Below, piece after piece: positions 53,568 through 62,192 of a stretch of 64,000 nucleotides of DNA (position 1 is the stretch's first letter; the number at the start of each line of letters is the position of its first letter). Origin of the DNA: Variovorax ginsengisoli (GTDB lineage: Bacteria; Pseudomonadota; Gammaproteobacteria; Burkholderiales; Burkholderiaceae_C); the NCBI RefSeq assembly GCF_030486595.1, contig NZ_JAUJZH010000006.1:124001-188000 (forward strand). Direction: 5' to 3'. Made by a program: the position numbers and the translations under genes. The notes beneath the pieces are model-generated. The model did no database searches and was not told where the DNA came from. It was given only the letters and a program-made list of their open reading frames with translations.

Positions 53568-54374
53568 TCACCACGCGTCCGTCGCGACATCCAAGTCGTG
53601 CTGAATGCGCGCGCTCAGCGCGAGCAGCGTCGGAGCGAGTTCGCGCACCGCCGAAGCCAAGGGTTCGGCCGTCGACAGGCTCACGTTCAAGGCGTATCGC
53701 GAGCCCTTGAACAGCAGCGGAGCCGCCAGCGCCACCACTTCAGGCTGCCAGGCGGCGGCGCAGAAGCCCTTCTCCTCGACGTCCCGGATCGCGGCCGCGA
53801 GCGCCGGCCCGAGCGTCGCCCACTGGGTGCGCCGGGTCCGGCGAAAGTGCGCGAGCAAGGCCTTGCGCTGGCCCTCCGGCGCGACGGCCAGGTAGGCGCG
53901 ACCGAGGGAGGTCAGCTCCATCGGCACACGCTGGCCCGACACCACCCGGCGCAGGGAGGGCCGGCGGTTGTATCGGATCGACTCCAGGTAGACCATCTCG
54001 TCCCGATCGGGAGCGGCCAGGCCCACGTTGAGCCGCTCCGCCTGCGAGGCGTCGCGCATGTGCGGCGCGGCGATGGCGAGCGCGGTGGAACCCGAGCGCA
54101 TGGCGTGCGCCAGGCTCAGGACCGCAGGCGCCAGGCGATACGCCCGGGTGCGTGCTTCCACCTGGAGATAGCCACACCCCACCAGAGTTTGCGTCAGGCG
54201 GCTCACCGTCGAACGGGAAAGGCCCGTTCGCTCGGCGATCTCGGCGTTGCCCAGCAGCTCCGAGCCGGGGCGGAACGATCGAAGGATCTCGATGCCCCGC
54301 TCCAGCGACCTGTTCGCGGGCGAGACCCCGGGCTTCTCCGCCCCCAGAGACTGCGCAGGCGTTGACGAATTCAT
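53568..54374 (-). CDS. IclR-family transcriptional regulator
   Basis: A 268-aa IclR-type regulator. The ATG at 54374 has GGAGG about 11 bases upstream; a longer frame to 54467 begins with an unlikely leader. The winged helix includes SLERGIEILRSF and LGNAEIAERTGLSRSTVSRLTQTLVGCGYLQ; the effector domain has MVYLESIRYNRRPSLRRVVSGQRVPM and ends with ALSARIQHDLD. It is transcribed divergently from a Bug-crotonase-acyl-CoA synthetase run, its likely target. A TTCCA-N5-TGGAA repeat lies between the starts. Confidence 0.88.
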   Translation of the reverse strand: MNSSTPAQSLGAEKPGVSPANRSLERGIEILRSFRPGSELLGNAEIAERTGLSRSTVSRLTQTLVGCGYLQVEARTRAYRLAPAVLSLAHAMRSGSTALAIAAPHMRDASQAERLNVGLAAPDRDEMVYLESIRYNRRPSLRRVVSGQRVPMELTSLGRAYLAVAPEGQRKALLAHFRRTRRTQWATLGPALAAAIRDVEEKGFCAAAWQPEVVALAAPLLFKGSRYALNVSLSTAEPLASAVRELAPTLLALSARIQHDLDVATDAW

Positions 54375-54429
54375 GAGATTCAGCACCTCCATGCCGGGCC
54401 GGACGACGGCAGAACGCCAGTGTATTGGG

Positions 54430-54444
54430 TTCCACTGCTTGGAA
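54430..54444. promoter_or_regulatory. TTCCA-N5-TGGAA inverted repeat, IclR operator candidate
   Basis: TTCCA (54430-54434), CTGCT, TGGAA (54440-54444) is a perfect 5+5 repeat in the 179-base spacer between the IclR gene and the divergent Bug gene. Published IclR-family sites are often 15-bp palindromes with GGAA/TTCC half-sites, which fits. The position, 56 bases before the IclR start and 110 before the Bug start, suits autoregulation and control of both directions. Function inferred. Confidence 0.5.
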
Positions 54445-54553
54445 TCGAAGGGATGCCAAACCGGCACCGGCTTCCTAAGCTACTTCCCATGGCGGCTTCA
54501 CCCGGAAGCGGCAGCGACAAAGACCTTTGCCCCCGCGTGGCAGGAGACAGCCG

Positions 54554-55531
54554 ATGACCCGATCCTTTCGTTCCATTCTGTGCCGCGTGGCCGGCTGTCT
54601 GGCCGTGACCGCACTCGCAGCCTCCGCGGCCTTCGCCGCCTTCCCGGACAGGCCCGTGAAACTGGTCGTTCCCTTCGCCCCGGGCGGCGGGACCGACGCC
54701 ATCGCGCGTGCGCTGGGCCTCGGCATGTCGCAGGCGCTCGGCCAGCCGGTCATCGTCGACAACAAGCCCGGCGCGGGCACCATCATCGGCAGCGATGCCG
54801 TGGCCAAGAGTGCGCCGGACGGCTATTCGGTGCTGGTGTCCACGTTCGCGCATGCGGTCAATCCCAGCCTGATGCCCAAGCTCCCCTACGACACGCAGAA
54901 GGCCTTCGCGCCGGTGGTGCTGCTGGCCCGCGGCCCAAACGTCCTCGTGGTGCGTGCGGACAGCCCCTACCGGTCGGTGGCGGACGTGGCGGCAGCCGCG
55001 CATGCCAAGCCCGGAAAGCTCACTTTTGCCTCGCAGGGCAACGGCACTTCGGCGCACCTCGCGGGCGAGTTGTTCACGAACCTCGCGAAGGTGCAGATGA
55101 CGCACATCCCCTACAAGGGCGCCGGCCCGGCCCTGACCGATCTGCTCGGGGGCCAGGTCGACATGATGTTCGCCACCGCCGCAGCGGTGTCGTCCCAGCT
55201 GGCCGGCGGCAAGCTGCGCGCCATCGGGGTCACCACGCCGCGCCGTGCGCCGGCCCTGAAGGATGTGCCCGCGATCGCGGAGACCGTTCCCGGCTACGCC
55301 GTGGAGAGCTGGTACGGCCTGTTCGTCGCCGCCGGCACGCCGGCCGATGTGGTCGCCAAGCTGAACGCGGCGGCAAGGAAGGCCACCGAAAGCGCCGAGT
55401 TCCGCAAGATGCTCGAGCCCGAAGGCCTGACGGTCAGCGGCGGGGCCCCGACCGAACTGGATGACTTCGTCAGGTCCGAGACCGTCCGCTGGTCTCGGAT
55501 CGTGAAAGAAAACAACGTCAAGGCCGACTGA
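54554..55531 (+). CDS. Bug/TctC-family periplasmic binding protein
   Basis: A 325-aa Bug receptor with a cleavable signal (MTRSFRSILCRVAGCLAVTALAASAAFA). Landmarks: FPDRPVKLVVPFAPGGGTDAIARALG, DNKPGAGTIIGSD, HIPYKGAGPALTDLLGGQVDMMFATA. It differs clearly from the tandem pair at 51511, so it is an independent family member. It opens a rightward run with a crotonase and an acyl-CoA synthetase, the arrangement of a system that captures a carboxylic acid, activates it with CoA and processes the CoA ester. The ribosome site GGAG is 8 bases before the ATG. Confidence 0.9.
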   Translation: MTRSFRSILCRVAGCLAVTALAASAAFAAFPDRPVKLVVPFAPGGGTDAIARALGLGMSQALGQPVIVDNKPGAGTIIGSDAVAKSAPDGYSVLVSTFAHAVNPSLMPKLPYDTQKAFAPVVLLARGPNVLVVRADSPYRSVADVAAAAHAKPGKLTFASQGNGTSAHLAGELFTNLAKVQMTHIPYKGAGPALTDLLGGQVDMMFATAAAVSSQLAGGKLRAIGVTTPRRAPALKDVPAIAETVPGYAVESWYGLFVAAGTPADVVAKLNAAARKATESAEFRKMLEPEGLTVSGGAPTELDDFVRSETVRWSRIVKENNVKAD

Positions 55532-55543
55532 GGCCGAGGAAGG

Positions 55544-56350
55544 ATGAACCCCATGGACTACACCTTGATCCAGCTGCAGGTCGAGCGCGGCATCGCCACC
55601 TTGACCTTCAACCGCCCCGAGAAGCGCAACGCGATGAGCGATGAACTGCGCGCCGAATTCACCCATGCCCTGGAGCGCGTCGCCGCCGACAAGGAGACTC
55701 GAGCGCTGGTGCTCACGGGCGCCGGCAAGGGCTTCTGCGCCGGCGGCGACATCGCGGGCATGGAGCGCCGCATGAACGCGCCGGCCGGCGAGGTCGCATT
55801 CAACGGCTGGCATCGGCAGCAACGGGTGCACCACACGCAAGCGCTGCTGCATACGATGCCCAAGCCGGTGATCGCCGCAGTGAACGGCGCTGCCTCCGGC
55901 CTGGGCGCGGACACCGCGCTCGCGTGCGACTTCATCATCGCCAGCGAGTGGGCCAGCTTCACCTGGTCCTACATCCACCGGGGCATCATCCCCGACGGCG
56001 GCGGCATGTACTTCCTCCCGCGCCGCGTCGGGCTGGCCAAGGCCAAGGACCTGATCTTCACCGGGCGCAAGGTGGAGGCCGACGAAGCGCTCGCCTTGGG
56101 CATCGTGGACCGCAAGACCACGGCGGACCGGCTGCTGGCCGATGCCCAGGCGTGGGCCGCCGAACTGGGGCGGGGTTCCGCGACCGCGCTGGCGCTGTCC
56201 AAGACGATCCTGAACCAGACCTTCGAACTGCCGGCCCAGCAGGTCTTCGCCCAGGGCAGCCAGGCGCAGGGCATCTGCTACACGAGCACCGAGCACCGCG
56301 AGTCGGTCCGGGCCTTCCTGGCGAAGTCCCACGGCACGGCCGGGGAATGA
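55544..56350 (+). CDS. Enoyl-CoA hydratase/isomerase (crotonase family)
   Basis: A 268-aa crotonase-fold enzyme. FNRPEKRNAMSDEL, the oxyanion segment FCAGGDIAGMERR and the second block NGAASGLGADTALACDF are typical. Of the two catalytic glutamates of classical enoyl-CoA hydratase, the first position appears as Asp in the GADTALACD segment and the second is replaced (SYIHRGIIPDGGG). The IPDGGG form matches the PaaG-type isomerase branch. So isomerisation or another CoA-ester reaction is more likely than plain hydration. It is 12 bases after the Bug gene, and overlaps the next gene by four bases. Confidence 0.85.
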   Translation: MNPMDYTLIQLQVERGIATLTFNRPEKRNAMSDELRAEFTHALERVAADKETRALVLTGAGKGFCAGGDIAGMERRMNAPAGEVAFNGWHRQQRVHHTQALLHTMPKPVIAAVNGAASGLGADTALACDFIIASEWASFTWSYIHRGIIPDGGGMYFLPRRVGLAKAKDLIFTGRKVEADEALALGIVDRKTTADRLLADAQAWAAELGRGSATALALSKTILNQTFELPAQQVFAQGSQAQGICYTSTEHRESVRAFLAKSHGTAGE

Positions 56351-58443
56351 CCGCCATGGAAGCACTGTCCCGATTGCTCCAGCCCCGAAGCGTCGCCGTG
56401 ATCGGCGCCTCGGGCGACCCGGCCAAGACCGCCGGCCGGCCGGTGTCGTACCTGCAGAAGCATGGCTTCGCCGGCACGATCTACCCCGTGAACCCGAAGC
56501 TCGATCGCATTGGCGAGCTGCCCTGCTACCGCGACGTGGCCTCGCTGCCGGCGGTCCCCGACGTCGGCATCGTGCTGCTGGGCGCGGAGCGGGCCCACAT
56601 CGCCGTGAAGGAACTCGCCCAACGCGGCGCGGCCGCGGCCATCGTGCTGGCGAGCGGCTACACCGAGACCGGCGAAGAAGGCGCACGGCGCCAGCAGCAG
56701 CTGCTGGAGGCCGCCGGCAGCATGCGCATCCTGGGCCCGAACACCATCGGCCTGGTGAACCTGACCGACCATATCGTGCTCTCGGCCAGCGGTGCGCTGG
56801 AGATGGACCATTTCCACGCCGGCGCCATCGGCGTGGTGTCGCAGAGCGGCGGCATCCTCGGCGCGCTGCTGTCGCGCGCCGCCGCCCGGGGCATCGGCTT
56901 GTCGAAGCTGGTGTCGACCAGCAACGAAGCGGATCTCGAACTCGCGGATTTCGTCGACGCGCTGGTCGACGATCCGGCGACGCGGGTCATCGCGCTGTAC
57001 ATCGAGGCGATCCGGCAGCCGGAGAAATTCCGCGCCGCCGCGCTCAAGGCGGCGCGCGCCGGCAAGCCCATCGTCGCCTTCAAGATCGGGCGCTCCGAAG
57101 CGGGCGCCAAGGCCGCGGTGTCGCACACGGGGGCGCTGGCCGGCGCGGACCGCATGTACGACGCGCTGTTCCAGCAGACCGGCGTGATCCGGGCGCAGAC
57201 CTTCGGCGACCTGCTCGACATCCCGGCCGCCCTCGCGACAGGGCGGGTCCTGCGCGGCAAGCGGGTCGCCATCCTCACATCGACCGGCGGCGCCGGCACG
57301 CTGGTGTCCGACAGCCTGGGCGTGTCCGGCTTCGAGACCCCGGCGCCGGACGAACCCACGGCGGCGGCCTTGCGGGCCCTGCAGACCGGCGACCATGCCG
57401 CGCTGGACCGCAATCCGATCGACGTCACGCTGGCCGGCCTGCAGCCGGATCTGCTGCGCGGCGCAATCAAGGCGCTCCTGGCCAGTCCGAGCTACGACGC
57501 CTTGGCCGTCATCATCGGCTCGTCGGGCGTCGGCAGGCCCGAGCTGATGGCCGGCGCGATCGAGGACTGCCTGCCGCTGTCCGACAAGCCGGTGCTGGCC
57601 TATGTAAGCCCGCATGCCCCCGAGGCCGCCGCGCTCTTGACGCAGCGCGGCGTGCCCGCCTTCGTTGCCGCCGAGAGCTGCACCGCAGCACTGGCGGGCA
57701 TGCTGCAGGCGAGCCGATGGCGGGCGCCGGCCGGTGCGCCGGAGGGCGCCGCCCGCGTGCAGCTGCACGATCTCCCCGCGGGCTCGCTGGACGAGGCGCA
57801 AGCCAAGCGCTTGTTCGCCCGCTTCGGCGTGCCCTGCGCCCGCGAGGCGATCGTCCGCAGCGGCGAGGAAGCCGAGCGCGCAGCGCGCGAACTGGGAGGA
57901 CGGGTCGTGCTGAAGATCCTGTCGAGCGAGATCACGCACAAGAGCGACGTCGGCGGCGTCGCCGTCAACGTCTCGCCCGAGGAGATCGCCGCTCGGCTGG
58001 TCGCGATGGCGGCCGGGGTCGAGCGAGCCACCGGGCTACGCCCGGAGCGATTCCTGGTGCAGGAGATGGTGGACGGCGGATGCGAACTGATCCTCGGCAT
58101 GCACCGCGACGCGCTCGGCACGGCCATCCTGCTCGGCATGGGCGGCGTGACCGCGGAACTGTTCAAGGACACGACGATCCGCTTGCTTCCAGCGCAAGGC
58201 GGCCTGGGCCGCGACGAGGCCCTGGCGATGGCGCGCGACCTCAAGACCTGGCCGTTGCTCGACGGCTTTCGCGGGCGTCCGAAGGCCGACGTCGACGCGC
58301 TGGCCGATGCCATCGTGGCCTTCTCCCGCATGGCCGCGCAATTGGGCGACCGGCTGGTCGAGGCCGAGATCAATCCCCTGTTCGTGCTGCCCCGAGGCGC
58401 CGGCGTGCGTGCCGCCGACGGGGTCGTCGTGCTCCGCGAATAG
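56347..58443 (+). CDS. Acyl-CoA synthetase, NDP-forming type
   Basis: A 698-aa ADP-forming-type acyl-CoA synthetase that converts an acid, CoA and NTP to acyl-CoA. Residues about 1-230 form the CoA-binding and ligase domain (RSVAVIGASGDPAKTAGRPV, GPNTIGLVN, GVVSQSGGILGALL). The phospho-accepting His260 is in VSHTGALAGADRMYDA. The C-terminal ATP-grasp domain shows VVLKILSSEITHKSDVGGV and LVQEMVDGGCELILG. No GNAT domain is fused, unlike Pat-type acetyltransferases. The ATG overlaps the crotonase stop. It probably activates the acid delivered by the Bug receptor. Confidence 0.88.
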   Translation: MTAMEALSRLLQPRSVAVIGASGDPAKTAGRPVSYLQKHGFAGTIYPVNPKLDRIGELPCYRDVASLPAVPDVGIVLLGAERAHIAVKELAQRGAAAAIVLASGYTETGEEGARRQQQLLEAAGSMRILGPNTIGLVNLTDHIVLSASGALEMDHFHAGAIGVVSQSGGILGALLSRAAARGIGLSKLVSTSNEADLELADFVDALVDDPATRVIALYIEAIRQPEKFRAAALKAARAGKPIVAFKIGRSEAGAKAAVSHTGALAGADRMYDALFQQTGVIRAQTFGDLLDIPAALATGRVLRGKRVAILTSTGGAGTLVSDSLGVSGFETPAPDEPTAAALRALQTGDHAALDRNPIDVTLAGLQPDLLRGAIKALLASPSYDALAVIIGSSGVGRPELMAGAIEDCLPLSDKPVLAYVSPHAPEAAALLTQRGVPAFVAAESCTAALAGMLQASRWRAPAGAPEGAARVQLHDLPAGSLDEAQAKRLFARFGVPCAREAIVRSGEEAERAARELGGRVVLKILSSEITHKSDVGGVAVNVSPEEIAARLVAMAAGVERATGLRPERFLVQEMVDGGCELILGMHRDALGTAILLGMGGVTAELFKDTTIRLLPAQGGLGRDEALAMARDLKTWPLLDGFRGRPKADVDALADAIVAFSRMAAQLGDRLVEAEINPLFVLPRGAGVRAADGVVVLRE

Positions 58444-58446
58444 CGG

Positions 58447-59370
58447 CTAGCCCGGCAGCTTGCTGGCGTACATCAGCGCCTGCAGCAAGGTCCGGCTCGC
58501 CGGCGTGGGCTCGCTGTGCGCCGACACCGCCAGCGAGCTCACGCGATGCGCCCAGGGCTCGTCGAGCGGCACGAACGCAAGGTTTGGAAACTGCGCCTGC
58601 TGCTCCAGGCTGGCTTGCGGAAGGAGACCGATGCCGAGGCCGCACTGCACCATCCGGCTGCACGAGTCCATGCCCTTGACCTGGATGCGCGTGCGCAGCT
58701 TCACGCCATGCTTCAGCGCCTCTTTCGCGACCCGCATCGCCAGCGCGGTGCCGGGCGGAAGTTCGACCCACTCCTCCTCGAGCAGCTGGTCGAAGCGCAG
58801 GCGCTTGCGCTTGGCGAACCGGTGGGCGGCGGGCAGGATCACGACCAGCCGTTCGCTGCGGTAGGGCCGGAGCGTCAGGCCCGGGATGTCCCCTTCGGCG
58901 ACGAAGACGCCGACGTCGGCCCGGTCCTGCAGCAGCAGCTCGACGATGTCGGCGCTGGTGTGCTCGGCCAGCTCGATCTTGATGCTCGGGTGCTGGTGCA
59001 GGAAGAGCGCCAGGTCCTGCGGCAGGTGCTGCACGATGGCGGAGATCGAGGCAACCAGCCGAATGCGGCCCGACACGCCGGCCTGCAGGTTCTGCAGTTC
59101 GTCGTCGAGCGCCTCGACGTCGTCGATCATCGCGCGCGCATAGCGCGCGACCGACAGGCCCGCGGCAGTCAGTTCGACGCCGCGCGCGGTGCGGTCGAGC
59201 AGGGGCGAGCCCGTCGCGGCCTCCAGCTGCGTGATGCGGCGGCTCGCGGCCGACGGCACGATGTGCAGGGTCGCGGCGGCGCGCGACAGGCTGCCCTCGC
59301 GCTCGATCGCGGCGATGAGCTTCAGGGTCGAGAGGTTCAGGTGGTCCAGCAGCGGACGTCGAGCTTTCAT
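58447..59370 (-). CDS. LysR-family transcriptional regulator
   Basis: A 307-aa LysR-type regulator: LNLSTLKLIAAIEREGSLSRAA, IVPSAASRRITQLEAATGSPLLDRTARGVELT, then the substrate-binding-like effector domain (VLASISAIVQH is replaced by VASISAIVQHLPQDLALFLHQHP). It diverges from the cupin and Bug genes, its probable targets, with an 8-bp inverted repeat in the 113-base spacer. The gene converges on the acyl-CoA synthetase gene with three bases between stops. Ligand unknown. Confidence 0.87.
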   Translation of the reverse strand: MKARRPLLDHLNLSTLKLIAAIEREGSLSRAAATLHIVPSAASRRITQLEAATGSPLLDRTARGVELTAAGLSVARYARAMIDDVEALDDELQNLQAGVSGRIRLVASISAIVQHLPQDLALFLHQHPSIKIELAEHTSADIVELLLQDRADVGVFVAEGDIPGLTLRPYRSERLVVILPAAHRFAKRKRLRFDQLLEEEWVELPPGTALAMRVAKEALKHGVKLRTRIQVKGMDSCSRMVQCGLGIGLLPQASLEQQAQFPNLAFVPLDEPWAHRVSSLAVSAHSEPTPASRTLLQALMYASKLPG

Positions 59371-59383
59371 CGGATCGGGGCAT

Positions 59384-59404
59384 GCGTTGCCGGGAGGGCA
59401 ACGC
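59384..59404. promoter_or_regulatory. 8-bp inverted repeat in the LysR/cupin spacer
   Basis: GCGTTGCC (59384-59391), GGGAG, GGCAACGC (59397-59404) is a perfect 8+8 repeat, 14 bases upstream of the LysR ATG and 80 upstream of the cupin ATG. It is the best operator candidate for LysR autoregulation, although LysR boxes are usually T-N11-A; the length and GC richness also permit an RNA hairpin in the lysR leader. Repeat seen, function inferred. Confidence 0.5.
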
Positions 59405-59483
59405 CGTTGTGAATAAATGTCGCTGGGCAGGTGGCGGCGGGTGCGTCAGCATGCGCCCTGTTCCCACGGAGACAAGACGAACC

Positions 59484-60317
59484 ATGCAACAGATACTGAA
59501 TCTACGCGATCTGACGATGATCGAGCGCGTTCACGCCCGCGGCGGCCGCTTTCGCTACCACCCCCTTCTGTCCGGCACCGACGGCGCGGTGGGCAACTTC
59601 TTCCTTCAGCTGTCCAACACCTTCAACGACTTCGACTCGCCGCGCCACCGGCACAACTTCGACCAGGTGCGCGTGCAGCTCGAAGGCGACGCCGACTTCT
59701 CGCGCGACGGCGTCATGAAGCCGGGCATGATCGGCTACTTCCCCGAAGGCGTGTTCTACGGCCCGCAAAGCATCGCGGGCGAATCCCTCACGCTGGTGCT
59801 GCAGTTCGGCGGTGCCAGCCGCAGCGGCTATCTGTCGGAGGCCGCCTTCCAGCGCGGCATCAGCGAACTCAAGGAGACCGGCCGGTTCGAGGCCGGCGTC
59901 TACAAGGTCGACAAGCCCGAGGGCGGCACGCGCAACCAGGATGCCTACGAAGCGGTCTGGGAGCATGTCCATGGCCGCGCGCTGCGCTATCCCGAGAGCC
60001 GCTACGACAAGCCGGTCTTCATCCGGCCGTCGGCGGCCGCCTGGGTGCCGGACGACAGCGCCCCGGGGCTCGCGCGCAAGCACCTCGGCACGTTCTCCGA
60101 GGCCTGCACCACGCTGTCGCTGGTCGAGCTCCAGCCCGGCGTCGGGTTCGAGGTGCCGCCGAACACCATCGTCTTCGTGCTCGAAGGGCAAGGCCGGGCG
60201 GGCGACGGCGACTGGGAGCCGCGCTCGTCGCTGTACAGCGGGGCGAACGCGAGCCGGATGCAGGCCGACGCCGCCAGCCAGCTGCTGCAGATCGAGCTGC
60301 CGAGGCTCTCGCCATGA
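59484..60317 (+). CDS. Cupin-domain protein of unknown substrate (277 aa)
   Basis: A 277-aa protein with two cupin-like halves. Residues 51-66 (DSPRHRHNFDQVRVQLEG, His55 and His57) and the following KPGMIGYFPEGVFYG are the cupin motifs 1 and 2; the second half (SLVELQPGVGFEVPPNTIVFVLEG) repeats the fold but lacks the metal histidines. This resembles bicupin dioxygenases or sugar-binding cupins acting on a small organic acid. The gene lies 4 bases in overlap with a Bug gene (60314), so enzyme or sensor and receptor are made together. Which substrate is handled cannot be told. Confidence 0.75.
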   Translation: MQQILNLRDLTMIERVHARGGRFRYHPLLSGTDGAVGNFFLQLSNTFNDFDSPRHRHNFDQVRVQLEGDADFSRDGVMKPGMIGYFPEGVFYGPQSIAGESLTLVLQFGGASRSGYLSEAAFQRGISELKETGRFEAGVYKVDKPEGGTRNQDAYEAVWEHVHGRALRYPESRYDKPVFIRPSAAAWVPDDSAPGLARKHLGTFSEACTTLSLVELQPGVGFEVPPNTIVFVLEGQGRAGDGDWEPRSSLYSGANASRMQADAASQLLQIELPRLSP

Positions 60318-61300
60318 TCGGCCGCCCCTTCGACCCGCGCCGTCGGCGCGCCCTGCTCGGCCTCGGCGCCGCCGCGCTGGCCACCGCGCCCGTGCTGCGC
60401 GCCTGGGCCCAGGGCTTCCCTTCGCGCCCGATCTCGATGGTGGTGCCCTTTCCGCCGGGCGGCGGCTTCGACACCATCGCACGGCCCTTCGCGGAGCGGC
60501 TCGGCAAGCGCCTGGGCCAGGCCGTGATCGTGGACAACCGCCCCGGCAGCGGCGGCAACATGGGAACCGATGCGGTCGCCAGGGCGCCCGCCGATGGCTA
60601 CACCCTGTTGTTCGCCAACGATTTCCTGGCGACCAATCCGAGCGTGAACCGCAACGTGCGCTACGACCCCCTCAAGGACTTCGTCCCGGTGAGCATGATC
60701 GGCACCACGCAGGTTGTGATCGCGGTGCGGCCGGACTTCCCGGCGAAGAACTTCAACGAACTGGTCGCGCTCTCGCAACAGCGACCCCTGAGCTTCGGAA
60801 CACCGGGCGCCGGGACATCGCCGCATCTGGTGGGCGAGTACCTGTCGACGATCTCGCCGCTCAAGACCCTGCATGTGCCCTACAAGGGCACGGCACCATC
60901 GGTCAATGACGCGATCGGCGGCCAGATCGACATGGTCTACGCCACCACGCCCTCGGTGGCCGGGCACATCGCGGCGGGCAAGCTGCGCGGCATCGCGGTC
61001 TTCGGCGAACGCCGCAGCACCCATCTGCCCGAGGTGCCGACGCTGCCGGAGGCCGGCGGCCCGGCGGTCAACTACGAAGTCTGGTATTGCCTGATGGCGC
61101 CCGCCGCGGTCCCTGCGGCGGTGCTCTCGAGCATCCGCGACGCCACGCGCAAGGCGCTCGATGGCGAGCTCGGCGCCCGCCTGGCCCAACTGGGCTACGC
61201 GGTGAAACCAAGCGGCCCCGAGGAAGTCACGCGCCTCATCCAGCGCGACCTGGCGCGCTGGAAGGACGTGGTGGCCCGGGCCAACATCTCGATCGATTAG
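60314..61300 (+). CDS. Bug/TctC-family periplasmic binding protein
   Basis: A 328-aa Bug receptor. The N-terminus MIGRPFDPRRRRALLGLGAAALATAPVLRAWAQ has a run of arginines before RALLGLG, a likely twin-arginine signal. Landmarks: ISMVVPFPPGGGFDTIARPFAE, DNRPGSGGNMGTDAVAR, PYKGTAPSVNDAIGGQIDMVYATT. It overlaps the cupin gene by four bases. It is the fifth Bug gene in the window and again has no TctAB partner. A small hairpin follows before the convergent SDR gene. Confidence 0.9.
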   Translation: MIGRPFDPRRRRALLGLGAAALATAPVLRAWAQGFPSRPISMVVPFPPGGGFDTIARPFAERLGKRLGQAVIVDNRPGSGGNMGTDAVARAPADGYTLLFANDFLATNPSVNRNVRYDPLKDFVPVSMIGTTQVVIAVRPDFPAKNFNELVALSQQRPLSFGTPGAGTSPHLVGEYLSTISPLKTLHVPYKGTAPSVNDAIGGQIDMVYATTPSVAGHIAAGKLRGIAVFGERRSTHLPEVPTLPEAGGPAVNYEVWYCLMAPAAVPAAVLSSIRDATRKALDGELGARLAQLGYAVKPSGPEEVTRLIQRDLARWKDVVARANISID

Positions 61301-61379
61301 GGCCTGTTCACCCTACTTCCAGGGATCGCGTTGCCGAGCAATGGGAAGGTATGCCAGGCCGGTCGTTGCGCAATTCATC

Positions 61380-61396
61380 AGGGGGCCGAGCCCCTT
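61380..61396. terminator. Short hairpin between convergent Bug and SDR genes
   Basis: AGGGGGC (61380-61386), CGA, GCCCCTT (61390-61396) forms a 7-bp stem with one G-T wobble. It lies in the 103-base spacer between the convergent Bug and SDR genes and could serve both directions. No T-run follows on either strand, so any termination would be weak or Rho-aided. Confidence 0.3.
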
Positions 61397-61403
61397 CACG
61401 GTC

Positions 61404-62192
61404 TCAGACCACCATCGGCACCGCGGCGCCGTCCATCGAGACGATGGCCCCGGAGATGTAGCCGGCCGCACCCGATGCCAGGAACACGACCGCACGCGCG
61501 ATGTCCTCGGGCGCGGCGACCCGTCCGAGGGGCATGCGGGCCTGCGCGTCGCGCAGCACCGCCTCGGCGCTGGTCTTGTGCAGCCGGGCCTCGGCGGCCA
61601 GGCCCTCGGCCATGCGGTCGGTCAGCGTCAGTGCCGGGTTGACCGCATTCACGCGCACGCCGCGCGGCCCATAGGCCGCGGCCAGGCCGGCGGTCGCGAG
61701 CATCAGCGCCGCATTGGCGGCACCGCCTGCCAGGTGGGTGGTGGTGGCGACCTTGCCGCCCATGCCGATGACGTTGACGATCGCGCCCGTGCCGCGCGCC
61801 CCCATGCGCTTGATCACCGGGTCCATGACGTTGACGTAAGTGAAGAACTTGGCCTGCATGGCGTCCTGCCACGCTTGCGGCTGCAACTCGTCGAAGGGCG
61901 TGCGGCGCGCGGCCCCGGCCGAGTTGACGAGGACGTCGATCGGGCCACCCTCGGCTTCGGCGGCATCCACCATCGCAAGCGCCGCACCCGCATCACCGAG
62001 GTCGGCGAGTTGGCCGTGCGCCACGTGGCCCTCGGCGCGCAATGCCGCCACAGCGGCCTCCAGGTGCGCGGCCGTGCGCCCGGCCAGGCTGACCCGCGCG
62101 CCTTCGCGCAGGAACTCGCGGGCGCAGGCCAGCCCGATGCCGCGGCTGCCGCCCGTGACAAGCACATGCTTGCCGGTCAATTGAAGATCCAT
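61404..62192 (-). CDS. Short-chain dehydrogenase-fold protein without catalytic triad
   Basis: A 262-aa SDR-fold protein. The ATG at 62192 has a strong ribosome site (AAGGAGG); a longer frame to 62234 is unlikely. The cofactor motif TGGSRGIG (13-20), NSAG (90-93) and the C-terminal MDG are intact. However, at the place of the Y-x-x-x-K pair the sequence reads GGAANAAL (156-163), with Gly156 and Asn160, and the usual serine strand reads VNVIGMGG. So Ser, Tyr and Lys of the catalytic tetrad are all missing. NAD(P)H may bind, but ordinary dehydrogenase chemistry is improbable. It is leftward and alone, diverging from the 62380 gene. Confidence 0.8.
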   Translation of the reverse strand: MDLQLTGKHVLVTGGSRGIGLACAREFLREGARVSLAGRTAAHLEAAVAALRAEGHVAHGQLADLGDAGAALAMVDAAEAEGGPIDVLVNSAGAARRTPFDELQPQAWQDAMQAKFFTYVNVMDPVIKRMGARGTGAIVNVIGMGGKVATTTHLAGGAANAALMLATAGLAAAYGPRGVRVNAVNPALTLTDRMAEGLAAEARLHKTSAEAVLRDAQARMPLGRVAAPEDIARAVVFLASGAAGYISGAIVSMDGAAVPMVV

